From positions 1,860,001 through 1,924,000 of the forward strand of contig CAXKWD010000014.1 of NCBI GenBank assembly GCA_964059195.1: a stretch of 64,000 nt of DNA, given 5' to 3'. This document shows, piece after piece, positions 53,201 to 64,000 of this stretch (the stretch's first letter is position 1; every line of letters begins with the position of its first letter). Source of the stretch: Ectobius pallidus (taxonomy: Eukaryota > Arthropoda > Insecta > Blattodea > Ectobiidae). The translations under genes were made by a program, and so were the position numbers. The notes under the pieces are model-generated. The model ran no database searches, had not been told where the DNA came from, and saw only the letters and a program-made list of their open reading frames with translations.

Positions 53201-56053
53201 ACAATGAAAATATCGGTGATATGCTAATGGCATAACAGGGGTTGTAAATTTTTCTTTAATAGAAAATAATACTGTTGCCTAGCAATGAGTTTTAAAACAC
53301 GAAACTGTTGCCTAGCAATGCCATTTTAAACCGGAAACTGTTGCCTAGCAATGCCATCAAAAAGAACTGTTGCTTAGCAATGTAATTTTAAACACAATAT
53401 TGCTACCTATTATAAACTTTTATATAATATACTGTTGCGTAGCAATGTCAATTTCAGACACGAAACTTTTACCTTTCAATGCATTTTTGAAAGTCGAAAC
53501 TTTTTCCTACCAATGTAATTTTTAAATACAATTTGACTGCCTAACAATGTAATTTTTCTATCACGAAAGTTTTCCCTAGCCATGCCAGTCTAAAAGGAAA
53601 CTGTAGCCTAGCAATGAAGTTTTAAAACACCTGACTGTTGCTTAGCAATGACATTTTGAACAAGATACAGTAGCTTAGCAATGCCATCTCCAAATACGAA
53701 ACTGTTGCCTAGCAATGTCATCTATAAGGAATAGTTCTTAATCCTTCAATGATCAATACATACAATGAAAATATCGGTGATATTCTAATGTCAAAACATG
53801 GGTTGTAAATTTTACTTTAATAGAAAGAATACTGCTACCTAGCAATGAGTTTTAAAACACGAAAGTGTTGCCTGGCAATGCCATTTTAAACCAGAAACTG
53901 TTGCCTAGCAATGTCATCAAAAAGAACTGTTGCTTAGCAATGTCATCTTTAACACAATATTGCTACATATTTAAAGCTTTTAAAAAAAGATACTGTTGCG
54001 TAGCAATGTCAATTTCTGACACGAAACCTTTACCTTTCAATGCATTTTCCAAAGTCAAAACTTCTTCCTAGCAATTTAATTTTTAAAGACAATTTGGCTG
54101 CCTATCAATGTAATTTTTCTATCACGAATGTTTTGCCTAACCATGCCAGTCTAAACCGGAAACTGATGCCTAGCAATGAAGTTTTAAAACACCTGACTGT
54201 TGCTTAGCAATGACATTTTGAATAAGAAACTGTAGCTTAGCAATGCCATCTTCAAATACGAAACTGTTGCCTAGCAATGTCATCTATAAGGAATACCCTT
54301 TAATCCCTCAATGATCAATACATACAATGAAAATATCGGTGATATGCTAATGGCATAACAGGGGTTGTAAATTTTTCTTTAATAGAAAAGAATACTGTTG
54401 CCTAGCAATGAGTTTCAAAACACGAAAGTGTTGCCTAGCAATGCCATTTTAAACCGGAAACTGTTGCCTAGCAATGCCATCAAAAAGAACTGTTGATTAC
54501 CAATGTCATTTTTGAACACAATATTGCTACCTATTTAAAGCTTTTAAAAAAATATACTGTTGCGTAGCAATGTCAATTTCTGACACGAAACCTTTACCTT
54601 TCAATGCATTTTCCAAAGTCGAAACTTCTTCCTAGCAATGTAATTTTTAAAGACAATTTGGCTGCCTATCAACGTAATTTTTCTATCACGAATGTTTTTC
54701 CTAGCCATGCCAGTCTAAACCGGAAACTGTAGCCTAGCAATGAAGTTTTAAAACACCTGACTGTTGCTTAGCAATGACATTTAGAACAAGAAACTGTAGC
54801 TTAGCAATGCCATCTCCAAATACGAAACTGTTGCCTAGCAATGTCATCTATAAGGAATAGTTTTTAATCCTTCAATGATCAATACATACAATGAAAATAT
54901 CGGTGATATGCTAATGTCAAAACATGGGTTGTAAATTTTACTTTAATAGAAAGAATACTGCTGCCTAGCAATGAGTTTTAAAACACGAAAGTGTTGCCTA
55001 GCAATGCCATTTTAAACCAGAAACTGTTGCCTAGCAATGTCATCAAAAAGAACTGTTGCTTAGCAATGTCATTTTTGAACACAATATTGCTACCTATTAA
55101 AAGCTTTTAAAAAAAGATACAGTTGCGTAGCAATGTCAATTTCTGACACGAAACCTTTACCTTTCAATGCATTTTCCAAAGTCGAAACTTCTTCCTAGCA
55201 ATGTAATTTTTAAAGACAAATTGACAGCCTAACAATGTAATTTTTCTATCACGAAAGTTTTCCCTAGCCATGCCAGTCTAAAAAGAAACTGTAGCCTAGC
55301 AATGAAGTTTTAAAACACCTGACTGTTGCTTAGCAATGACATTTTGAACAAGAAACTGTAGCTTAGCAATGCCATCTCCAAATACGAAACTGTTGCCTAG
55401 GAATGTCATCTACAAGGAATAGTTTTTAATCCCTCAATGATCAATACATACAATGAAAATATCGGTGATATGCTAATGGCAAAACATGGGTTGTAAATTT
55501 TGCTTTAATAGAAAGAATACTGTTGCCTAGCAATTAGTTTTAAAACACGAAAGTGTTGCCTAGCAATGCCATTTTAAACCGGAAACTGTTGCCTAGCAAT
55601 GTCATCAAAAAGAACTGTTGCTTAGCAATGTCATTTTTTAACACAATATTGCTACCTATTAAAAGCTTTTAAAAAAAGATACTGTTGCGTAGCAATGTCA
55701 ATTTCTGACACGAAACCTTTACCTTTCAATGCATTTTCCAAAGTCAAAACTTCTTCCTAGCAATTTAATTTTTAAAGACAATTTGGCTGCCTATCAATGT
55801 AATTTTTCCATCACGAATGTTTTGCCTAACCATGCCAGTCTAAAAAGAAACTGTAGCCTAGCAATGAAGTTTTAAAACACCTGACTGTTGCTTAGCAATG
55901 ACATTTTGAACAAGAAACTGTAGCTTAGCAATGCCATCTCCAAATACGAAACTGTTGCCTAGGAATGTCATCTACAAGGAATAGTTTTTAATCCCTCAAT
56001 GATCAATACATACAATGAAAATATCGGTGATATGCTAATGTCAAAACATGGGT
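47288..56053 (+). repeat. 15-monomer HOR, 8766 bp, first copy
   Basis: Monomers start at 47288, 47851, 48412, 48973, 49535, 50099, 50661, 51223, 52119, 52680, 53243, 53804, 54366, 54930 and 55492, types c d e f g h j a b c d f g h i. Every start reappears 8766 bp later, as far as the window allows. The unit is internally repetitive: c-d-(e)-f-g-h occurs twice, so it was assembled from a shorter HOR. The second d monomer (53243) ends with the tail variant GATATTCTAATG and passes straight to f, skipping e. No gene was seen. Confidence 0.9.
51223..52118 (+). repeat. 896-bp expanded monomer (type a), copy
   Basis: It has the same out-of-register structure as the 37924 monomer, with the join at 51678-51699. 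It is followed by an undeleted 561-bp type b monomer. Confidence 0.9.
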
Positions 56054-59000
56054 TGTAAATTTTACTTTAATAGAAAGAATACTGTAGCCTAGCAATTAGT
56101 TTTAAAACACGAAAGTGTTGCCTAGCAATGCCATTTTAAACCGGAAACTGTTGCCTAGCAATGTCCTCAAAAAGAACTGTTGCTTAGCAATGGCATTTTT
56201 AAACACAATATTGCTACCTATTAAAAGCTTTTAAAAAAAGATACTGTTGCGTAGCAATGTCAATTTCTGACACGAAACCTTTACCTTTCAATGCATTTTC
56301 CAAAGTCGAAACTTCTTCCTAGCAATGTAATTTTTAAAGACGATTTGGCTACATAACAGTGTAATTTTTCTATCCCGAATGTTTTGCCTAGCCATGCCAG
56401 TCTAAACCGGAAACTGTTGCCTAGCATTGAAGTTTTATAACACCTGACTGTTGCTTAGCAATGACATTTTGAATAAGAAACTGTAGCTTAGCAATGGCAT
56501 CTCCAAATACGAAACTGTTGCCTAGCAATGTCTTCTATAAGGAATAGCCTTTAATCCCTCAATGATCAATACATACAATGAAAATATCGGTGATATGCTA
56601 ATGGCATAACAGGGGTTGTAAATTTTTCTTTAATAGAAAATAATACTGTTGCCTAGCAATGAGTTTTAAAACACGAAACTGTTGCCTAGCAATGCCATTT
56701 TAAACCGGAAACTGTTGCCTAGCAATGCCATCAAAAAGAACTTTTGCTTAGCAATGTAATTTTAAACACAATATTGCTACCTATTATAAACTTTTAAATA
56801 ATATACTGTTGCGTAGCAATGTCAATTTCAGACACGAAACTTTTACCTTTCAATGCATTTTTGAAAGTCGAAACTTTTTCCTACCAATGTAATTTTTAAA
56901 TACAATTTGACTGCCTAACAATGTAATTTTTCTATCACGAAAGTTTTCCCTAGCCATGCCAGTCTAAAAGGAAACTGTAGCCTAGCAATGAAGTTTTAAA
57001 ACACCTGACTGTTGCTTAGCAATGACATTTTGAACAAGATACTGTAGCTTAGCAATGCCATCTCCAAATACGAAACTGTTGCCTAGCAATGTCATCTATA
57101 AGGAATAGTTTTTAATCAGTCAATGATCAATACATACAATGAAAATATCGGTGATATGCTAATGGCAAAACATGGGTTGTAAATTTTGCTTTAATAGAAA
57201 GAATACAGTTGCCTAGCAATGAGATTTAAAACACGAAAGTGTTGCCTAGCAATGCCATTTTAAACCGCAAACTGTTGCCTAGCAATGTCATCAAAAAGAA
57301 CTGTTGCTTAGCAATGTCATTTTTAAACACAATATTGCTACCTATTATAAACTTTTAAAAATATACTGTTGCGTAGCAATGTCAATTTCTGACACGAAAC
57401 CTTTACCTTTCAATGCATTTTTCAAATTCGAAACTTCTTCCTAGCAATGTAATTTTTAAAGACAATTTGGCTACCTAACAATGTAATTTTTCTATCACGA
57501 ATGTTTTGCCTAGTCATGCCAGTCTAAACCGGAAACTGTTGCCTAACAATGAAGTTTTATAACACCTGACTGTTGCTTAGCAATTACATTTTGAATAAGA
57601 AACTGTAGCTTAGCAATGCCATCTCCAAATACAAAACTGTTGCCTAGCAATGTCATCTATAAGGAATAGTTCTTAATCCTTCAATGATCAATACATACAA
57701 TGAAAATATCGGTGATATGCTAATGTCAAAACATGGGTTGTAAATTTTACTTTAATAGAAAGAATACTGCTACCTAGCAATGAGTTTTAAAACACGAAAG
57801 TGTTGCCTGGCAATGCCATTTTAAACCAGAAACTGTTGCCTAGCAATGTCATCAAAAAGAACTGTTGCTTAGCAATGTCATCTTTAACACAATATTGCTA
57901 CATATTTAAAGCTTTTAAAAAAAGATACTGTTGCGTAGCAATGTCAATTTCTGACACGAAACCTTTACCTTTCAATGCATTTTCCAAAGTCAAAACTTCT
58001 TCCTAGCAATTTAATTTTTAAAGACAATTTGGCTGCCTATCAATGTAATTTTTCTATCACGAATGTTTTGCCTAACCATGCCAGTCTAAACCGGAAACTG
58101 ATGCCTAGCAATGAGGTTTTAAAACACCTGACTGTTGCTTAGCAATGACATTTTGAATAAGAAACTGTAGCTTAGCAATGCCATCTCCAAATACGAAACT
58201 GTTGCGTAGCAATGTCATCTATAAGGAATACCCTTTAATCCCTCAATGATCAATACATACAATGAAAATATCGGTGATATGCTAATGGCATAACAGGGGT
58301 TGTAAATTTTTCTTTAATAGAAAAGAATACTGTTGCCTAGCAATGAGTTTCAAAACACGAAAGTGTTGCCTAGCAATGCCATTTTAAACCGGAAACTGTT
58401 GCCTAGCAATGCCATCAAAAAGAACTGTTGATTAGCAATGTCATTTTTGAACACAATATTGCTACCTATTTAAAGCTTTTAAAAAAATATACTGTTGCGT
58501 AGCAATGTCAATTTCTGACACGAAACCTTTACCTTTCAATGCATTTTCCAAAGTCGAAACTTCTTCCTAGCAATGTAATTTTTAAAGACAATTTGGCTGC
58601 CTATCAACGTAATTTTTCTATCACGAATGTTTTTCCTAGCCATGCCAGTCTAAACCGGAAACTGTAGCCTAGCAATGAAGTTTTAAAACACCTGACTGTT
58701 GCTTAGCAATGACATTTAGAACAAGAAACTGTAGCTTAGCAATGCCATCTCCAAATACGAAACTGTTGCCTAGCAATGTCATCTATAAGGAATAGTTTTT
58801 AATCCTTCAATGATCAATACATACAATGAAAATATCGGTGATATGCTAATGTCAAAACATGGGTTGTAAATTTTACTTTAATAGAAAGAATACTGCTGCC
58901 TAGCAATGAGTTTTAAAACACGAAAGTGTTGCCTAGCAATGCCATTTTAAACCAGAAACTGTTGCCTAGCAATGTCATCAAAAAGAACTGTTGCTTAGCA

Positions 59001-59988
59001 ATGTCATTTTTGAACACAATATTGCTACCTATTAAAAGCTTTTAAAAAAAGATACAGTTGCGTAGCAATGTCAATTTCTGACACGAAACCTTTACCTTTC
59101 AATGCATTTTCCAAAGTCGAAACTTCTTCCTAGCAATGTAATTTTTAAAGACAAATTGACAGCCTAACAATGTAATTTTTCTATCACGAAAGTTTTCCCT
59201 AGCCATGCCAGTCTAAAAAGAAACTGTAGCCTAGCAATGAAGTTTTAAAACACCTGACTGTTGCTTAGCAATGACATTTTGAACAAGAAACTGAAGCTTA
59301 GCAATGCCATCTCCAAATACGAAACTGTTGCCTAGGAATGTCATCTACAAGGAATAGTTTTTAATCCCTCAATGATCAATACATACAATGAAAATATCGG
59401 TGATATGCTAATGTCAAAACATGGGTTGTAAATTTTACTTTAATAGAAAGAATACTGCTGCCTAGCAATGAGTTTTAAAACACGAAAGTGTTGCCTAGCA
59501 ATGCCATTTTAAACCAGAAACTGTTGCCTAGCAATGTCATCAAAAAGAACTGTTGCTTAGCAATGTCATTTTTGAACACAATATTGCTACCTATTAAAAG
59601 CTTTTAAAAAAAGATACAGTTGCGTAGCAATGTCAATTTCTGACACGAAACCTTTACCTTTCAATGCATTTTCCAAAGTCGAAACTTCTTCCTAGCAATG
59701 TAATTTTTAAAGACAAATTGACAGCCTAACAATGTAATTTTTCTATCACGAAAGTTTTCCCTAGCCATGCCAGTCTAAAAAGAAACTGTAGCCTAGCAAT
59801 GAAGTTTTAAAACACCTGACTGTTGCTTAGCAATGACATTTTGAACAAGAAACTGTAGCTTAGCAATGCCATCTCCAAATACGAAACTGTTGCCTAGCAA
59901 TGTCATCTATAAGGAATAGTTTTTAATCCTTCAATGATCAATAGATACAATGAAAATATCGGTGATATGCTAATGTCAAAACATGGTT

Positions 59989-60884
59989 TGTAAATTTTAC
60001 TTTAATAGAAAGAATACTGTTGCTTAGCAATGAGTTTTAAAACACGAAAGTGTTGCCTAGCAATGCCATTTTAAACCGGAAACTGTTGCCTAGCAATGGC
60101 ATCAAAAAGAACTGTTGCTTAGCAATGTAATTTTAAACACATTATTGCTACCTATTATAAACTTTTAAATAATATACTGTTGCGTAGCAATGTAAATTTC
60201 AGACACGAAACTTTTACCTTTCAATGGATTTTTTAAAGTCGAAACTTTTTCCTAGCAATGTAATTTTTAAATACAATTTGACTGCCTAACAATGTAATTT
60301 TTCTATCACGAAACTTTTCCCTAGCCATGCCAGTCTAAAAAGAAACTGTAGCCAAGCAATGAAGTTTTAAAACACCTGACTGTTGCTTAGCAATGACATT
60401 TTGAACAAGAAACTGTAGCTTAGCAATGCCAACTCCAAATACGAAACTGTTGCTTAGCAATGTCATTTTTAAACACAATATTGCTACCTATTATAAACTT
60501 TTAAAAAATATACTGTTGCGTAGCAATGTCAATTTCAGACACGAAACTTTTACCTTTCAATGCATTTTTGAAAGTCGAAACTTTTTCCTAGCAATGTAAT
60601 TTTTAAATACAATTTGACTGCCTAACAATGTAATTTTTCTATCACGAAAGTTTTCCCTAGCCATGCCAGTCTAAAAGGAAACTGTAGCCTAGCAATGAAG
60701 TTTTAAAACACCTGACTGTTGCTTAGCAATGACATTTTGAACAAGAAACTGTAGCTTAGCAACGCCATCTCCAAATACGAAACTGTTGCCTAGCAATGTC
60801 ATCTATAAGGAATAGTTTTTAATCCCTCAATGATCAATACATACAATGAAAATATCGGTGATATGCTAATGGCAAAACATGGGT
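59989..60884 (+). repeat. 896-bp expanded monomer (type a), copy
   Basis: It is the 8766-bp-offset partner of the 51223 monomer, with the join at 60444-60465. Confidence 0.9.
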
Positions 60885-63695
60885 TGTAAATTTTGCTTTA
60901 ATAGAAAGAATACTGTTGCCTAACAATGAGTTTTAAAACACGAAAGTGTTGCCTAGCAATGCCATTTTAAACCGCAAACTGTTGCCTAGCTATGTCATCA
61001 AAAAGAACTGTTGCTTAGTAATGTCATTTGTAAACACAATATTGCTACCTATTATAAACTTTTAAAAATATACTGTTGTGTAGCAATGTTAATTTCTGAA
61101 ACGAAACCTTTACCTTTCAATGCATTTTTCAAATTCGAAACTTCTTCCTAGCAATGTAATTTTTAAAGACAATTTGGCTACCTAACAATGTAATTTTTCT
61201 ATCACGAATGTTTTGCCTAGACATGCCAGTCTAAACCGGAAACTGTTGCCTAGCAATGAAGTTTTATAACACCTGACTGTTGCTTAGCAATGACATTTTG
61301 AACAAGAAACTTTAGCTTAGCAATGCCATCTCCAAATACGAAACTGTTGCCTAGCAATGTCATCTATAAGGAATAGTTTTTAATCCTTCAATGATCAATA
61401 CATACAATGAAAATATCGGTGATATGCTAATGTCAAAACATGGGTTGTAAATTTTACTTTAATAGAAAGAATACTGTAGCCTAGCAATTAGTTTTAAAAC
61501 ACGAAAGTGTTGCCTAGCAATGCCATTTTAAACCGGGAACTGTTGCCTAGCAATGTCCTCAAAAAGAACTGTTGCTTAGCAATGGCATTTTTAAACACAA
61601 TATTGCTACCTATTAAAAGCTTTTAAAAAAAGATACTGTTGCGTAGCAATGTCAATTTCTGACACGAAACCTTTACCTTTCAATGCATTTTCCAAAGTCG
61701 AAACTTCTTCCTAGCAATGTAATTTTTAAAGACGATTTGGCTACATAACAGTGTAATTTTTCTATCCCGAATGTTTTGCCTAGCCATGCCAGTCTAAACC
61801 GGAAACTGTTGCCTAGCATTGAAGTTTTATAACACCTGACTGTTGCTTAGCAATGACATTTTGAATAAGAAACTGTAGCTTAGCAATGGCATCTCCAAAT
61901 ACGAAACTGTTGCCTAGCAATGTCTTCTATAAGGAATAGCCTTTAATCCCTCAATGATCAATACATACAATGAAAATATCGGTGATATGCTAATGGCATA
62001 ACAGGGGTTGTAAATTTTTCTTTAATAGAAAATAATACTGTTGCCTAGCAATGAGTTTTAAAACACGAAACTGTTGCCTAGCAATGCCATTTTAAACCGG
62101 AAACTGTTGCCTAGCAATGCCATCAAAAAGAACTGTTGCTTAGCAATGTAATTTTAAACACAATATTGCTACCTATTATAAACTTTTATATAATATACTG
62201 TTGCGTAGCAATGTCAATTTCAGACACGAAACTTTTACCTTTCAATGCATTTTTGAAAGTCGAAACTTTTTCCTAGCAATGTAATTTTTAAATACAATTT
62301 GACTGCCTAACAATGTAATTTTTCTATCACGAAAGTTTTCCCTAGCCATGCCAGTCTAAAAGGAAACTGTAGCCTAGCAATGAAGTTTTAAAACACCTGA
62401 CTGTTGCTTAGCAATGACATTTTGAACAAGATACTGTAGCTTAGCAATGCCATCTCCAAATACGAAACTGTTGCCTAGCAATGTCATCTATAAGGAATAG
62501 TTCTTAATCCTTCAATGATCAATACATACAATGAAAATATCGGTGATATTCTAATGTCAAAACATGGGTTGTAAATTTTACTTTAATAGAAAGAATACTG
62601 CTACCTAGCAATGAGTTTTAAAACACGAAAGTGTTGCCTGGCAATGCCATTTTAAACCAGAAACTGTTGCCTAGCAATGTCATCAAAAAGAACTGTTGCT
62701 TAGCAATGTCATCTTTAACACAATATTGCTACATATTTAAAGCTTTTAAAAAAAGATACTGTTGCGTAGCAATGTCAATTTCTGACACGAAACCTTTACC
62801 TTTCAATGCATTTTCCAAAGTCAAAACTTCTTCCTAGCAATTTAATTTTTAAAGACAATTTGGCTGCCTATCAATGTAATTTTTCTATCACGAATGTTTT
62901 GCCTAACCATGCCAGTCTAAACCGGAAACTGATGCCTAGCAATGAAGTTTTAAAACACCTGACTGTTGCTTAGCAATGACATTTTGAATAAGAAACTGTA
63001 GCTTAGCAATGCCATCTTCAAATACGAAACTGTTGCCTAGCAATGTCATCTATAAGGAATACCCTTTAATCCCTCAATGATCAATACATACAATGAAAAT
63101 ATCGGTGATATGCTAATGGCATAACAGGTTTTGTAAATTTTTCTTTAATAGAAAAGAATACTGTTGCCTAGCAATGAGTTTCAAAACACGAAAGTGTTGC
63201 CTAGCAATGCCATTTTAAACCGGAAACTGTTGCCTAGCAATGCCATCAAAAAGAACTGTTGATTACCAATGTCATTTTTGAACACAATATTGCTACCTAT
63301 TTAAAGCTTTTAAAAAAATATACTGTTGCGTAGCAATGTCAATTTCTGACACGAAACCTTTACCTTTCAATGCATTTTCCAAAGTCGAAACTTCTTCCTA
63401 GCAATGTAATTTTTAATGACAATTTGGCTGCCTATCAACGTAATTTTTCTATCACGAATGTTTTTCCTAGCCATGCCAGTCTAAACCGGAAACTGTAGCC
63501 TAGCAATGAAGTTTTAAAACACCTGACTGTTGCTTAGCAATGACATTTAGAACAAGAAACTGTAGCTTAGCAATGCCATCTCCAAATACGAAACTGTTGC
63601 CTAGCAATGTCATCTATAAGGAATAGTTTTTAATCCTTCAATGATCAATACATACAATGAAAATATCGGTGATATGCTAATGTCAAAACATGGCT

Positions 63696-64000
63696 TGTAA
63701 ATTTTACTTTAATAGAAAGAATACTGCTGCCTAGCAATGAGTTTTAAAACACGAAAGTGTTGCCTAGCAATGCCATTTTAAACCAGAAACTGTTGCCTAG
63801 CAATGTCATCAAAAAGAACTGTTGCTTAGCAATGTCATTTTTGAACACAATATTGCTACCTATTAAAAGCTTTTAAAAAAAGATACAGTTGCGTAGCAAT
63901 GTCAATTTCTGACACGAAACCTTTACCTTTCAATGCATTTTCCAAAGTCGAAACTTCTTCCTAGCAATGTAATTTTTAAAGACAAATTGACAGCCTAACA
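63696..64000 (+). repeat. Partial monomer (type h) at the window end
   Basis: The first 305 bp of a type h monomer, with CTGCTGCCTAGCAATGAG and GATACAGTTGCG, cut by the window edge. The array clearly continues beyond 64000. Confidence 0.92.

Larger units (their letters stand above)
1..64000 (+). repeat. Hierarchical satellite DNA array filling the window
   Basis: The entire window is head-to-tail copies of one AT-rich monomer of about 562 bp. I placed 111 monomers, the last truncated by the window edge, by following the recurring TGTAAATTTT start and the GATATGCTAATG end. Most are 559-564 bp. Exceptions are 527, 528, 595, 831 and 896-897 bp. No copy is inverted and no foreign insertion was seen. 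Each monomer is itself made of 33-35 bp subunits, and monomer variants recur in fixed order as higher-order repeats. This organisation is typical of eukaryotic centromeric or heterochromatic satellites. The array extends past both window edges. The monomer phase is arbitrary, and the genomic location and species cannot be told from the sequence. Confidence 0.97.
56054..64000 (+). repeat. 15-monomer HOR, second copy, cut by window end
   Basis: Monomers start at 56054, 56617, 57178, 57739, 58301, 58865, 59427, 59989, 60885, 61446, 62009, 62570, 63132 and 63696 (partial), types c d e f g h j a b c d f g h. Every start is exactly 8766 bp after its counterpart in the first copy. By eye I find only about ten substitutions in 8 kb, for example at 58206, 59294, 61273, 62276, 63129-63130, 63417 and 63694, and no indel. 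The match probably begins a little upstream, near 55996. No gene was seen. Confidence 0.9.

Noticed and set aside
1..64000. CRISPR array (regular direct repeats about 33 bp apart)
   Set aside because: The parts between cores are not unique spacers but are themselves homologous and repeat every 562 bp. There are no cas genes, and the size and hierarchy fit a satellite.
1..64000. Centromeric CENP-B box
   Set aside because: I looked for the TTCG....A..CGGG pattern in both orientations by eye. TTCGAAAC and ACCGGAAAC occur but never in the required arrangement. Centromere identity stays possible but is not supported by this box.
1..64000. Telomeric repeats, rDNA, histone or tRNA gene arrays
   Set aside because: No short G-rich telomere units, no tRNA-like box A/box B arrangement and no conserved rRNA segments were seen. 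The monomer has no coding capacity.
1..64000. Transposon or retroelement insertion within the array
   Set aside because: Following monomer starts from end to end leaves no unexplained segment. All length anomalies are made of satellite subunits.

Overview
The whole 64-kb window is one uninterrupted tandem satellite array. I find no gene, RNA gene, transposon, CRISPR array or unique-sequence island. Every stretch longer than about 300 bases without a gene, which means all of it, is satellite. The sequence is AT-rich (roughly two thirds A+T by eye), all repeats run in the same orientation, and the longest open frames are about 70 codons and are by-products of the repeat. This is eukaryotic, heterochromatin-type sequence (centromeric, pericentromeric, subtelomeric or a B/sex-chromosome block). 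Nothing in it identifies the species. An animal is possible but unproven.

The array has at least three nested levels. (1) A 33-35 bp subunit is built around a core close to CTGTTGCCTAGCAATG plus a variable AT-rich half. (2) About seventeen such slots make a monomer of about 562 bp (17 x 33.06). Fourteen slots are recognisable, one is degenerate and two are eroded into a conserved non-subunit tail. I place 111 monomers, the last one cut by the window end, using the phase that starts at TGTAAATTTT. (3) Monomer variants recur in fixed order as higher-order repeats (HORs). These are 4- to 5-monomer units (about 2.2-2.8 kb) in the left third, and 10-, 12- and 15-monomer units (5.65, 6.7 and 8.77 kb) from recent block duplications.

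Layout: 1-9062 holds a 5654-bp period, with 1 to about 3184 repeated at 5655 to about 8838. 9063-14383 is mixed older monomers, including an 831-bp expanded one. 14384-22249 is a 4/5-mer HOR. 22250-35111 is dominated by a 6711-bp-offset duplication. 35112-47287 is dominated by a 7941-bp-offset duplication. 47288-64000 is almost two copies of an 8766-bp 15-mer HOR, nearly identical by eye.

Length-variant monomers (527, 528, 595, 831 and about 896 bp) have junctions inside the shared subunit core. They record crossovers out of register at the 33-bp level, some later amplified by HOR-scale duplication. The subunit core matches the X-box recognised by RFX-family factors except for its last base, so the array carries hundreds of potential imperfect RFX-type sites. 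That function is inference only.
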